DNA of 64,000 bases from Azolla caroliniana. Taxonomy: Eukaryota > Polypodiophyta. A program made the translations under genes and the position numbers. The stretch lies in contig JBHGNT010000008.1 in assembly GCA_043228905.1 (NCBI GenBank), positions 21,762,001 to 21,826,000 of the forward strand. The letters run 5' to 3'. Within the stretch, counting starts at the first letter, position 1. Each line of letters opens with the position of its first letter. The notes under the pieces are model-generated. The model ran no database searches and was not told the origin of the DNA. It worked only from the letters and a program-made list of their open reading frames with translations. Positions 30,424 through 42,034 of the stretch are shown piece by piece.

Positions 30424-31900
30424 ATGTACACATAACGTAGGTGAGGGCAAGTCCCTAATATTTACATAAGTGAAGGGTATGTTCACTAATGTTAAAAAAG
30501 GGACTAATGTGATTGGATAGAAGGAACGATAGGTACATGCACTATCATGATTTGGACAACCAATGAATGGAGAGTCTTTTAGAAAGGCACATCTATTCAA
30601 GGGGCCTAAGAAAAGGTATAAATATGAGGCTTATCTACCCTCATAAGAACATCACGTCGGAAGTCTATTGTCTTAGACACTGGTGGTGCGGGCTAGGCTT
30701 TTGTCTCGACAATCGTGTTATCTCTTCCAAGGTATTAGTCATCCTAATATCCGGCGGTATGGGACGTCTGTGGTAGTTTGGCTATGTCTAGATCATAGTT
30801 CGGGGGTGCTCGGGTGGAATGGGTTCTTCTATTCAATCTATTTTCCTTCTTTTTACTTTATTTTGGTCTATTGATTAGTAATAGACTCTTAATATAGACA
30901 ATGGTTATCGTGGGGAAATATGACAAAAGGTCTTGTGAAAACAGTTCGGACTTGACAAGAATTTTTATCGCGTTGATGGGAAGAGCAAAAAGAAATCCTA
31001 GGTAAGATGCATGGCGGTCAAATAAATGTATCAACAAAATCAAGAAGTTATGAGTAGACTCCCCATACCACCCAATAACTCTAACCCTAGATGGGTTGGG
31101 GGTTTTTCAAGATTGGAAGTACTCTTGGTTGTTAAGGGGTGTTCAAATGATAAGACCTATCGGTTTTTTGAGGTGGATGAAACAAACCAATTGTCTCAGT
31201 CGGGGGAAATGGTGATAGATTACCCTTATGCTATTGAATAGAAGATAAGTTTCATCGGATATGCCGATTGTAAATGGTATATTGATCCAATGATAGAGGA
31301 AATAAGGGCACATTGGAAGTTGTGGGTATTGGCTAAAAAACCAGTATTTAGATTAGATTGGGACCTAATTGATTATCAATGTTAGATCCTTTTACGGGTA
31401 ACAAGTTCAATTTCTTCCAATATTCTATATAGTTGGGAAGACATGTGCTTTCAGATACACGGGATATGTTACCAACTGCATTTCAATATTGGAATCAATA
31501 AGAACACCGAGACATTTGAAACAGGTAATATGTCGCATTCCCTTTTTGATATTAACGTGAGATGTCAAGAAATACCTTTTTTTAACGAACTTTCAAGAAC
31601 ATATCACGCATGCATACATTATTTTTAAAGACACCGCTCAAATATGCAGTTAATATTTTTAAGATTGCAAACTTAACCTTCATTTATTCAATCTATGATA
31701 AATTTATCCAATTCTTAGATAAGATGATGGGAATCCATGCAATTATGATTGTATTATGCTTCATTGTACATAACGTTAAATTTGAATCTAACTTAACAAA
31801 ATTTGAAATCCAATTATGTGTGTGTATTTGTCCCTAAGACTTATGAAGATGGATCTGTCGAGTTTGTAAATAGGGTTTAAGGTTACAACTAGAAAAATAT
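30424..31900. other. Unassigned DNA with a TATA motif and a small unrecognised frame
   Basis: TATAAATA at 30617-30624 followed by a pyrimidine-rich region is promoter- or LTR-like, but no LTR ends could be fixed. A frame at 31026-31241 (SNPRWVGGFSRLEVLLVV..., 71 codons) continues after a TAG as ISFIGYADCKWYIDPMIEEI to about 31380. I do not recognise it. Confidence 0.35.
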
Positions 31901-32399
31901 TCGTAAAAGCAAATCTCACAAGATACCACGCAAGCAAAAAACCACTAGCAAATTATATGCCAATCATGTGAACAAACGTGAACGCATAATCATATGAACA
32001 ACCATCTTGACTTAATATCATTCTGATTACCCAAAACTAGTTTACTAAGAATTATGACAACATAAATCATATTAATAGGATACCAACTATACTTAAACAA
32101 TAAGTTCAATGAATCATATGTAATGCCTAATTTACACATTAACAAGAGTCGCCCATTCAAGTTAAAAATAATCGAGATACAATAATATCCAATCATTGGC
32201 ATACAAATGATAGAGTAAAAAGAAAATGTTCAATGGAAATTATATTTAACCATATACACTACAAGTCAAAACACATTTAAGACACATTGAGCTAGAGACA
32301 GCAAAAGAATAAAGAAAAAATGTTACTAGGAGATTATACTGAAACCAAAAGTTGTTACAATTCAAAATAATGTTCAACATACACAAAGCACTCTACATA

Positions 32400-35053
32400 T
32401 ATATATGTTTCATTCCATTAGTAAATCTGGAACTGGCTGCTCTCCAAGATCAACTGGTTATTGTGTCATATCAGCATTTGCCTCTTCTGTCTGCTCAACT
32501 GAATCAAGCATTTGTTCGAATTGTAATACATCCTCAAGATCGACAAGGTCCCCTCCTTCTTCATCAATAGGTTCCATCGGTTCTTGGGAGGTCAACTAGA
32601 ACATCTCAGTTTCATTAATATGCTTCTCCAAGGTGACATAGTTCCTAACCATCTTTAAAGCACATGCAGTCATAGTTCTTGAAAAAACAATCATAATTAC
32701 GTAAGTGAGAAAACATATTCGGGGAAATCAATTTTATTTTAAGATAAAGTGATCATGCTTGTAAGAACACCTATTCCAAAAAATAAGTCGAGAACCCAAT
32801 CATGAGGGTTAGAAAATAGCTCAAATCGATTGATTAATCCTTGTGGTTTTTGGTAGGGGTTTACTAGAGTTTTATTGCCAGAAACATGGCACGGCTTCTT
32901 CGTCACAGCTGGGCACATGATGTAATTTACGATATTTCACTCATTCACATGTGCCCGAGCCTTTTTCTTAGAAATTGCATCATAGTACCCCAAGCACAAA
33001 TGTTCCACAGCGTTGACCATTCGATCTCCTAGGGTATGAGTTATATTCGTTTTAACCCTATTTGTATAATGGAATGGAAATAAGTAAATATTACCAAATT
33101 TTCTATATAGTAAGTGCATTTGAAATCATATATTAATATATAGCAACATGAAGCTTACCAATGCATGTGTTCAGTTGCATGGCATCTTGACTTTAACGCA
33201 ATAGTGACCAATAAAGACTGGCCCATACTATGGAATATTACGATTCGCCACAAAGGAGCCAAGGTCAGCTTTGCAAAGTCCTTCATCGTCTTTTCTATTC
33301 GAGGATACTTATACGGCACGTCATCATATGTGGATCCGGTTATTCGAAATCAATATGGTATATCCGCAACGAGCAACGTATAATGCCTCTTGGGTAATAT
33401 GTCAAGCATATTACCCACATCCCCATTATATACACTATAGTACAGTTGGCGGAAAGGATCACCCTTGTGTAAAAAATACTTCATTGTATCCGAGTATGCG
33501 GGCACCTCTACCTCCTTTCCTTTTGTTATTCGCTTTTCATATTTCGCTCATTCCAAGTGAGTGATGAATGTGCGTGGTATGCCTTCATTGCTATCACCTA
33601 GTTTTTTCTAGCAAGGTGGTTTCTGCAATTATCAGTTTTGTAAGAAAATACCCATTATCCTATAATTAATTAAAATTGTAAACACACATACCCATTCTCT
33701 AAATACAATAAAGAATTCTTCAAGAGCCTTGTATGATGATGTCTTTGGGCATGATTGCTCCACTTCTTCCCATGTTGGCAGGGACAATTGTTTCATCATC
33801 AACTCTTGTATCTTCATGTAAAACTTATGGCTAAAAAACATTACACATAAAGGTCAAAATCAAGTGTAAATTAACAAAGCAATCCAAACACAAACAATAA
33901 TACAAAAAGAAAACTCACTTTTGGAATTCTGTAACCATTTCGTCTAAGCTAAATTCCTTAGCAACCACTCATGAAAGTACAGATATTAATAATCTATCAT
34001 CTTTTATTCCTTGCAATGACCGCCAAGGAAGCAGCTTCATATCCTCGTCAACTAACTCTAGAACTTCGAGTTCATCTTCCTCAAGATGCTTCCATTTCTT
34101 GTATTTTTTATGTTTTGATTTCGCTTTTCGGGCAGTCTTCAACGGTGTCTCTACTTGAGCGACCATGAGTTCTCCTTTGATGTAAGGGTGCACAGCAGCA
34201 ATTAGGTTGTTTTTTTGTTTGTACATCTTTTTTGAGGGCTTTAGGGTGGCAAGAGTCCGTCACAAAATAGCCCTCATCAACTAGAACCCTTCGCATTCCC
34301 CCCAAGCTCTCAACATCATGTAGCAGGTTAGGTGAATCATTATCTTCGTATTCGGCATTTCTTACCTAGCCGTAAGTGAAGGTTTTCCCCACCTGTAGCT
34401 TGCCTTGACCTTCAGACTTTGCAAATATGAGGAGCAAGTCCCCCTCTTCCTCGGCATAAATCAATGCCCATTCTAAGTGGAGGTAGTTTTTTAGACGAGG
34501 CTCGACGACGAGATTATCAGCCAATGTCTTAATTGTGTTGCCAACGTGACCTTCCGACTCAATCAACGTCCTTCTTGAAGCCTCTTTCACAACGCTGTCA
34601 GAAGGCCTTTTTGTCGGCGAGGGAATCTTTAGCTTAAATGATGGAACCCTTTGCAAGGCTTAATGTAAATCATAGACAATAACATAATCTTAAGAAAATC
34701 TAGTTGAAAATGGACATGTAAGGTTAAAACTATTAAGAAGTTACTTAAAATCAACAGACTAACCCCTAAATATCACTAAAAATCACTATCTAGACTACTA
34801 AAAAATAACCACAAAAATGTAAATAAAATTTCCCTAAGCCACACATTAGTGGCTTTCAACAGGAAACCGATGCACTACATCGAATTCCCATAGAGTATAC
34901 AGGAATTCAATGCACTGCTTGAGTTCCCATATACTCCACTTTGATAATTAGATTAAAATTAATCAAAAGAAAAAATCATCTTTAGAGAATCTTTAGGGAA
35001 TATTAAGAATCGGTTAAAAAAAGATACTTGGCAATTTTATTTCCCTTGTTCAT
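32400..35053 (-). pseudogene. Unrecognised spliced gene, decayed, divergent from the DUF7869-like gene
   Basis: A minus-strand TATA (ATATATAAAGG, about 35171-35181) precedes ATG at 35053. Recognisable pieces with plausible splice sites: MNKGNKIAK, then 34366-34650 (VPSFKLKIPSPTKRP...YLHLEWALIYAEEEGD), an in-frame TAG near 34366, reading on to about 34220, a frame change, 33969-34226 (lysine-rich KSKHKKYKKWKH, acidic EEDELEVLELVDED), a donor GTGAG near 33918, an exon 33695-33832 (SHKFYMKIQELMMKQLSLP), an exon about 33155-33620 (several stops), an exon about 32940-33070 (LGDRMVNAVEHLCLGYYDAI) and an acidic tail near 32480-32580 (LEDVLQFEQMLDSVEQTEE). No family recognised. It may be an accessory protein of the same mobile unit. 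Confidence 0.4.
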
Positions 35054-35313
35054 GGTGTCGGGGTTGAGTCGAGGTGTTCAAGAAGACGAAAATTGAGAGT
35101 GTGAGATACCTAGTGCTCTTGAGATCTTGGAAACCTTCAACGCGATAATGACAATGAGAAGATGACTTTCCTTTATATATTAATAATTTAAATTATTATT
35201 TTAGGAGAAAAATTAAATAAAATTATTTATTGAAATTTATTTTTATATGTGGCTTATTTTAGAAGAAATTTTACTACTTTTTCCCTCATTTGATCTAATC
35301 GGCCCCAGTCCAG

Positions 35314-35953
35314 ATGTCCTCGACATCGAGTATAAATTCTCTATTTTCTATTGGACCTTTTACTTTATCTAATAGCTCATTATTCTCCACCGAGGAATAC
35401 AACCATCTAAATATTAAACGGTGCCAACATGAAGAGTCCAACAGTGATATTGGGCAAAGTTTGAACTCCCTTTTTTCGATCGAGCCTTTTAACTTTGGTG
35501 GTCATCAAAAAAGTAAAGTAGTTACAAATAGTGAAGGTGTTGATTCATCTTATGACAAAGAGGATTGTGTAAATCGACCTCTCAATTTTCGAAGAGTTCC
35601 ACAACAAGTGAGTGTTAAAAGCTATATATTTTTGTGTTCAAATCGTCAAATTGCATTTGATGCAAGCAAGCCATGTTGTGGGAATCTTTGTCTTTCGAAA
35701 TTTGGAAATGCAAACTTGAGGGGATTGCGACATAAGTATTTGTCACTTAATGGTGACGAACAAGATACTTTTATGATTTCACATATGCAACTTGTTAAGG
35801 ACCATACAATAGAGCCAAGTTCCATGCATGTCGAATATTACCTTTCACTCAGTATGAAGAGTTTTCGAGTTGCTTTCAAAATTGTTTATAGCATTGGTAA
35901 CATGAGGCTCTAGAGAATCCACCATCTATTAGTAAAGGGTTCGTGGGTACCAT
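35314..35953 (+). pseudogene. DUF7869-like protein, N-terminal part
   Basis: The 199-codon frame has a low-complexity N-terminus with a repeated NSLFSI.PF motif. A Cys-rich segment follows (CCGNLCLSKF at about residue 126), then a helical region ending VAFKIVYSIGNMRL, a stop at 35911, and in-frame continuation RIHHLLVKG. This order is what I recall N-terminal to the DUF7869 domain. It is interrupted at 35954 by an LTR element and continues at 39968. Confidence 0.55.
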
Positions 35954-36753
35954 TGTCGTGTGGCACGTGACACACGTGCCAAATGTCGGGATGTGCGCGT
36001 CACAAGTGCAGACAAGCATCGGGCCTCTATCCGCTAGTGGTTATGGAGGATTGATGATGGGATTTCGGCACCTACGGGACGGTCGAACAGGACGACCGAG
36101 GTCTTTGACTGGCAAGAACGAATCGGGTGAGTTGTGCTTATCGTCTGGTCATCCTTTGTTGTCGAAGACGCACTCGAACCAGACTCAACGACGCGATGGA
36201 TTGACGTATAGGCAACTGAAGTGACGCATTAATGTGGTTGAGAGTGAGAGAGAGAGAAACGAAAATTGAGGAAGTGTTTAAGATAGATAGATAGATAGAG
36301 TTGAATTCCAATTTTGGGTTTGAACCCTTGACTTCAATTTCGAGAGACAAGACACATCATCAATAAGATTAACTAGGTTTTTTATTATTATTAATTTTTT
36401 ATTTGATACATAACTTTCTTAATCGATAGATCGATCCCTTTTTTCCCCTTCCTCTCCTTCTTATATAGATGCCCCCATGCATATGTGCATGTGAGGGTGT
36501 AGTACATGCATACATGCATAAAATGCATGCGATGCATGATCGCCATTTGACGCTCATACATCACATGTGATGCATGATGACTATGTACCTTATCTAAGCT
36601 CTCATGTACGAGCAGTTTCGTGTGAAATGTACAATGAATAAAAATAACTTTCAAATGAAATAACCTAGTCTAATGGTATGTCTATTGCCTCCTATCTTGA
36701 AGGTGTAAGGTTCAAAACCCTTATTTACACCTCATTGTACGTGTTAGGCTTAT

Positions 36754-36796
<43 letters not shown>

Positions 36797-36906
36797 CACA
36801 CATTACATGTGCACATTAACCATCACCCCTTTCATACATGTGCATATTGCACCTCCTCGATTTTCCTCGTTCCATGTGATTTTCACACCGTTGCCGAAAA
36901 TCTTCA
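35954..36906 (-). repeat. 3' LTR of the LARD-like element (953 bp)
   Basis: Plus-strand ends are TGTCGTGTGGC and AAATCTTCA. It holds a GATA run (about 36281-36298), a (GT)n run longer than in the partner (about 36757-36791) and tRNA-like A and B boxes. By eye it differs from the partner by a few percent. Confidence 0.9.
36664..36722 (+). repeat. tRNA-like A/B-box segment inside the LTR
   Basis: A box TAGTCTAATGG (36666-36676) and B box GGTTCAAAACC (36709-36719), with spacing typical of RNA polymerase III promoters of tRNAs and SINEs. The orientation is opposite to the element. Confidence 0.55.
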
Positions 36907-36930
36907 CAACATCCACCCCCACCAAACTGC
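36907..36930 (-). other. Polypurine tract of the LARD-like element
   Basis: The minus strand reads GGTGGGGGTGGATGTTG directly before the LTR start TGAAGATTTT. Confidence 0.7.
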
Positions 36931-37139
36931 ATGTCCTCTGGTACGTGCTAAGAAGAGAATGTGAGATTTCGGCCACAGTGTGAGATTCCTCCATGTCCTC
37001 GTTGACCTCGCTCATGTTTGTGGGTTACGCCTTACTATCTTCATTGTTGAGATCATCGAGTTCGGGAACCCTCACCTTGTTTTTTCTTGAAGGTCTTTTA
37101 CTCTTTTCCCCGTAATGGGTTTGGCCAACCTTGATCCGT

Positions 37140-37697
37140 CTAGCTCCACATATGATCCGAACCACCTTCTTGTTGTAGACCAATACCCAACCTTCTTCTT
37201 TGATCTTCTTGGGGTGTTGTCGATATGTCTTGTCGAAATGAATCTAAAAACCGGGTGCTTCTTCTAATTAGCCAATCTTTTTCTTTGAGATGGGCAATGG
37301 AAATGTTGGCAATACAACCTCCTCTATTTAATTGAACATCCCACCATCTTGATGCATCTTTCCCTTCCTTCCCTTGGGTAGTCCTTATAATCACTTCTTT
37401 CCTTTCTTCTTTATAAGTAATAACCATCCATTTTAACATCATATCATCTTCTTTGATACCAATCTCAATGTTAATTATACTTACATCATCATTATAATCA
37501 TCCTTGGAGTTAACTACATCTTTAATCATCAAATCATTTATCACGAGATAACCGTCATATTCAATATCATTTACCCTAAACTCATCCTTCTTAAACATAC
37601 TCACAACACCAACATCATCATTAAACACATCCCAAACCATCATTGCATTTTCTAGATTTTCCTTACTTATACCCTTGTGATCATTATGTAACCCCAC
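37140..37697 (-). CDS. Unrecognised 185-codon ORF of the LARD-like element
   Basis: Starts MGLHNDHKGISKENLENAMM and is acidic in its first 110 residues (NDDVG..., DSKDDYNDD-like runs). It ends with a basic segment (DQRRRLGIGLQQEGG) just inside the polypurine tract. No domain recognised. Its place as the last ORF before the 3' LTR is the only functional hint. Confidence 0.45.
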   Translation of the reverse strand: MGLHNDHKGISKENLENAMMVWDVFNDDVGVVSMFKKDEFRVNDIEYDGYLVINDLMIKDVVNSKDDYNDDVSIINIEIGIKEDDMMLKWMVITYKEERKEVIIRTTQGKEGKDASRWWDVQLNRGGCIANISIAHLKEKDWLIRRSTRFLDSFRQDISTTPQEDQRRRLGIGLQQEGGSDHMWS

Positions 37698-37828
37698 ATT
37701 ATCATGGACATATTTTTGTAGAACATCCTCATCATCGCAAAACCCTATTCCATTTTCATAATGGATGTCCTCATGAATGTCACCATTTGATTTAGTGCAA
37801 AATCTATCACGAAGAAAACCAACGCAAC

Positions 37829-38443
37829 CTAAAACACAAAAATCATTTTCGTCACTCTCACCCTCATCATTACCCTTAGCATAACCATATCCACAAAAAC
37901 TGCATAACCCTCATTCTTCTCATGGCACTCACTCTCACCATCAATAATACACTCTCCCTTACTATCCTCAAGCCCTAAATCATGCGTATCATTATTATCA
38001 TCACCATCATTATGTTTAAATGTAAAGTTTTCGTCTCTTCCTAACTTCTTCTCTTGTTCATGGCTCTCATTAAACCTATCATACTTGTCATCAAAATTTA
38101 GACCATGAGATTCTTGATCCCAACTACTCTCACCATCACGACTTTCATCGAGTGCTTTTTCATTAGCACAACTATGAAGAGCTCGACCTTGATTTATCCT
38201 CTTGTGTTTACAATAATCTTTGACACGATCATAACCTTGTAGATCTCGAGCACTCTTTGTGAGTTTGTAATGATCTTTGTCTTTGTCATGACCATGTAGA
38301 TCTTGATCTGTCTCCTCAAGCCCACGTTCTTTGTCAAATGTCTTTTCACAATTGCATTCTTGAGTATCTTTGTCATTCCCCTCGAACCGATGTTCTCCAT
38401 TGCTTGTGTCTTTATGATCGCATCCTTCTCGATCTTCCCTCAT
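37829..38443 (-). CDS. Unrecognised charged, repeat-rich ORF (204 codons)
   Basis: Very rich in Asp, Glu, Lys, His and Cys. Short imperfect repeats read like HDKDKDHYK, GYDRVKDYCKHK and GNDKDTQEC, and the DNA shows matching degenerate repeats. It is separated from the upstream ORF by stops, so the original protein may have been longer. No similarity recognised. Confidence 0.45.
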   Translation of the reverse strand: MREDREGCDHKDTSNGEHRFEGNDKDTQECNCEKTFDKERGLEETDQDLHGHDKDKDHYKLTKSARDLQGYDRVKDYCKHKRINQGRALHSCANEKALDESRDGESSWDQESHGLNFDDKYDRFNESHEQEKKLGRDENFTFKHNDGDDNNDTHDLGLEDSKGECIIDGESECHEKNEGYAVFVDMVMLRVMMRVRVTKMIFVF

Positions 38444-38662
38444 GAGCCCATGTTCTTCATCACATGTCTCTTCACGATCACATCCTTCTTCAGTGCATCT
38501 CTCTCTTCTCTTGATTGCGCAATGATCTTTATGATGACAACCATAACCTCTCCCTTCAAGATCGCGTTCTTCGCCACATGTTTCTCCTTTGTCGAGTTTG
38601 CAACAATCCTCGTAATGACCATAGGCATGTTGATCTAGATATCTCTCTTCAAAGCCTTGTTC

Positions 38663-38995
38663 TTAGTCACATGTCTCTTCACGACCGCAGCTATGCCGAT
38701 CTAGATCATCTTCATCATCATCACCGTTGAGTAAACCATGAAAAGGTTGAGGCTCAAATCTTGACGTCAGAACCGCTTTGTACCAATCCGGAATTTTTGG
38801 ATATAGTCTTTCGACTTGCCTTGCCAACTTGAGATACTCCACTGCTCTATCCTTATCATCATGAAACATCATTTCGACGGCCTTCCTTAAAAATGGAAGC
38901 ATCATGAGCCTCGGACCACCTTCTATTCTTATCGACTCCTCTAAGTCGTGTGCATCCAAGATCACATCCATCATTCGTGATGCGCCCATTACCAC
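38663..38995 (-). CDS. Gag-position ORF of the LARD-like element (110 codons)
   Basis: First ORF after the primer site, starting MVMGASRMMDVILDAHDLEES. It has a helical, capsid-like character (RKAVEMMFHDDKDRAVEYLKLARQ) and an acidic end (NGDDDEDDLDRH). Possibly a divergent gag, not proven. Confidence 0.45.
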   Translation of the reverse strand: MVMGASRMMDVILDAHDLEESIRIEGGPRLMMLPFLRKAVEMMFHDDKDRAVEYLKLARQVERLYPKIPDWYKAVLTSRFEPQPFHGLLNGDDDEDDLDRHSCGREETCD

Positions 38996-39005
38996 CTTGT
39001 TTTTT

Positions 39006-39022
39006 TCAAGTCGGGTTCACCA
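39006..39022 (-). other. Primer binding site, tRNA-Trp type
   Basis: TGGTGAACCCGACTTGA on the minus strand, 6 bp inside the LTR. It is the same primer type as at 1513-1529. Confidence 0.75.
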
Positions 39023-39028
39023 AATAGA

Positions 39029-39967
39029 TGTCGTGTGGCGCGTGACACACGTGCCAAACGTCGGGATGTGCACGTCACAAGTGCGGACAAGCACCGGGCC
39101 TTTATCCGCTAGTGGTTATGGAGGATTGATGATGGGATTTTGGCACCTACAGGTCGGTTGAACGGGACGACCGAGGTCTTTGACTGGCAAGAACGAATCG
39201 GGTGAGTTGTGTTTATCGTTTGGTCGTCCTTTGTTGTCGAAGAAGCACCCGAACCAGACTCAACGGCGCGATGGATTGACGTATAGGCAACTGAAGTGAC
39301 GCATTAATGTGGTTGAGAGTGAGAGAGAGAGAGAAACGAAAATTGAGGAAGTGTTTAAGATAGATAGATAGATAGAGTTGAATTCTAATTTCGGGTTTGA
39401 ACCCTTGACTTCAATTTCGAGAGACAAGACACATCACCAATAAGATTAACTAGGTTTTTTATTATAATTGTTAATTTTTTATTTGATACATAACTTTCTT
39501 AATCGATAGATCGATCCCTTTTTTCCCCTTCCTCTCCTTCTTATATAGATGCCCCCATACATATGTGCATGTGAGGGTGTAGTACATGCATACAATGCAT
39601 GAAATGCATGTGATGCATGATCGCCATTTGACGCTCATGCATCACATGTGATGCATGATGACTATGTACCTTATCTAAGCTCTCATGTACGAGCAGTTTC
39701 GTGTGAAATGTACAATGAAGAAAAATAACTTTCAAATGAAACAACCTAGTCTAATGGTATGTCTATTGCCTCCTATCTTGGAGGTGTAAGGTTCAAAACC
39801 CTTACTTACACCTCATTGTATGTGTTAGGCTTATTATATATGTGTGTGTGTGTAGTACACACATTACATGTGCACATTAACCATCACCCCTTTCATACAT
39901 GTGCATATTGCACCTTCTCGATTTTCCTCGTTCCACGTGATTTTCACACCGTTGCCGAAAATCTTCA
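39029..39967 (-). repeat. 5' LTR of the LARD-like element (939 bp)
   Basis: Partner of 35954-36906 with a shorter GT run. The tRNA-like A box is at 39747-39757 and the B box at 39790-39800. Confidence 0.9.
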
Positions 39968-41740
39968 TGACACCGTTCAACAATAAAGAATCTAGATGTA
40001 AGGGTTTGATTGGGCGCCATGTCGTTAGGTGAAGGGAGATATATTTTTCAAAGAAATGTGATATTATGCCCACTACTAGAAGATTACATTTGTCAGATAA
40101 CTTCACTCGTCATGAGGTATACCAAGCGTATAAGGATGACATGTTATTAGAAAGTGTACCTTACATACAATATCGGCATTTTAATCGATTATGGAGATTG
40201 AAGTTTAACAATGTGGTCATACCGTGTAAGGTCTGAATGGGTGTTTGTTCTGTATCTGTACGTTTAAAAAGCATGGTGAAGAGTGGAAGAATGGATGATG
40301 AAATAAAGAGTTATAAGAATTTATTAAAAGAACATCGACAAAGTCAAGCATTTGAAAAATCTAAAGTTAATCACCATCAACAAAAAGCGTTTCAATCACC
40401 AAAAAGGTACATGTGCTTGATTATAGATGGCATGGATCAGAAGAATACTTGTTTCCCACACTTTCGAAGGTTGCCGAAGGATATTGGAGATGAATGCCTT
40501 GTGCAAATGCACTTAGTAGGCTATTTGTTGTATTATCGAACAATAAGGCATCAAGTGTTCCTAACGTATCCTAATATTCACAACGACCCTAATCTTATAG
40601 TCACAATAATGCAAAGAGTTTTACAGTATTGGCAAGGTATTCTCCCGCCAGTACTATACATGCAACTAGACAACATGGCCAAAGAAAACAAAAACTCAAC
40701 TATGTTCGGTTATTTAAGCATGCTAGTAGAGAGGCTTATATTTAAAAAGATTAAGGTAAACTTCTTACAAGTTGGTCATACGCATGATCATATAGATCAA
40801 ATGTTTAGTAGGTTCTCAAAGAAATTAGTGAGATGTGATGCTTTCACGCTTCCTATGCTGTCAAAGTTGATCATTGAAGCTTATACCCCAAAGCCAGAAG
40901 TATAACTTTGGATGAAGTTTATGATTTTAAATGCTTCTGCATGGATGGTGATGGGACTCTATGTAGGGTTCTTGAACCGCTTAACAATATATTAAGTTTT
41001 AACCACATCTTCCTCATAAAAAGAAGTTCTATCAGCCATAACCAGATAATGTATGCAAAACAATACTCATCTAGTTCACAATGGGAGCCACAAGAGGGAT
41101 GTAGGCTCTTATTGCATTTTCCCGATGCGGTAATCCATGGTGCAGAACAAATGCCATATGACGACCATAAAAGATTGGCTATTGGTAGTTTGATTGAAGA
41201 GTAAAAGATATATTGGATGTGGTGCCTTGAAGAAAAACGAAAAAATATTGAGTGTAGCAAAAAGTACGCAGGTGATCAAGAGGTTGAATGGTGGGGTAAC
41301 TTCTTTAACCATCAGCATATGATTTTAGTTAACCACTTTGTCCGTTACTAGCCACTCCAAAATCAATTCAAATGGAATATTGGTGGCCCATTAATTGTGA
41401 GTACGACTCATTTTCAATCACTAGATAATCCTGAATTGAATAATCTAGTTCGTCCACGACAAAGAGATATTTAAGTGGGACCAAGAATATTGCATGTTGT
41501 AGAGGTGAGATTGCAAGGCAATGTGCATGACCTACAAGATCCCAAATGTGCCTCTTGATGCAGCACAAAGACGAACAAGGAGTATGTCTCATAATCATAG
41601 TGACGTTGGATTACAATTAGATAACAATGTGTTGGTTCCTAGTGACGATGAGGATGAGACCTCACAAAGGTCTTCTAGTTCATCGGATGTGTCTAAAGGG
41701 GAAGGCTTAACTTTGGGAAGTGATAGTTTTGATCTATGAA
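39968..41740 (+). pseudogene. DUF7869-like protein, core and C-terminal part
   Basis: From about 40040: HEVYQAYKDDM, then YRHFNRLWRLKFNNVVIPCKV, a TGA near 40218, then SGRMDDEIKSYKNLLKEHRQ and the core: LIIDGMDQ (about 40420), LYMQLDNMAKENKN (about 40660) and VGHTHDHIDQMFSRF (about 40775). The three acidic blocks look like a DDE/RNase-H-like triad, which is inference. Stops follow near 41202 and 41348, with recognisable C-terminal sequence continuing (EEKRKNIECSKKYAGDQEVEWWGNFF) and an acidic, Ser-rich tail to 41739. Several nonsense codons mean it is no longer functional. The family name rests on memory of its motifs. Confidence 0.6.
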
Positions 41741-42034
41741 TTGTAAATATTGTATTTTACATCAAGATGGTGATTCACGAATATATATAAATATAGGTGG
41801 TAGTCCTTTTGTAAATTTTGTACATTCTTTTGTATGTTTTGCATGACGATTATTTAGGCATTTTTGGAAAGCCCTAAATTTGTGACATGGTATAAATTAA
41901 TATATTTTGATTCAGTTTTCGAAAACCTTTACACATGCAATATCCCTTTTTGTGAAACAACCTAATTTGTGCCCTTTTTTGATGGATAGTTCTTAAAATG
42001 TGACATATTACATATTTCAAATGACCTGGTGTTT
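41741..42034. other. AT-rich right flank of the DUF7869-like unit
   Basis: Recurring TTTGTG(A/C)C-like motifs (near 41880, 41966, 41995) may be subterminal repeats of a transposon end. No inverted partner was found near 30.4-31.9 kb. Confidence 0.3.

Larger units (their letters stand above)
35954..39967 (-). mobile_element. Non-autonomous LTR retrotransposon (LARD-like), 4.0 kb
   Basis: Two LTRs (35954-36906 and 39029-39967) flank 2122 bp that has a tRNA-Trp primer site, a polypurine tract and unrecognised minus-strand ORFs but no protease, integrase or RT. It is inserted in the DUF7869-like gene. The flanks ACCAT and TGACA show no target duplication. Confidence 0.9.

Noticed and set aside
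35954-39967. A target duplication for the LARD-like element
   Set aside because: The five bases on either side (ACCAT, TGACA) do not match, so none was claimed.
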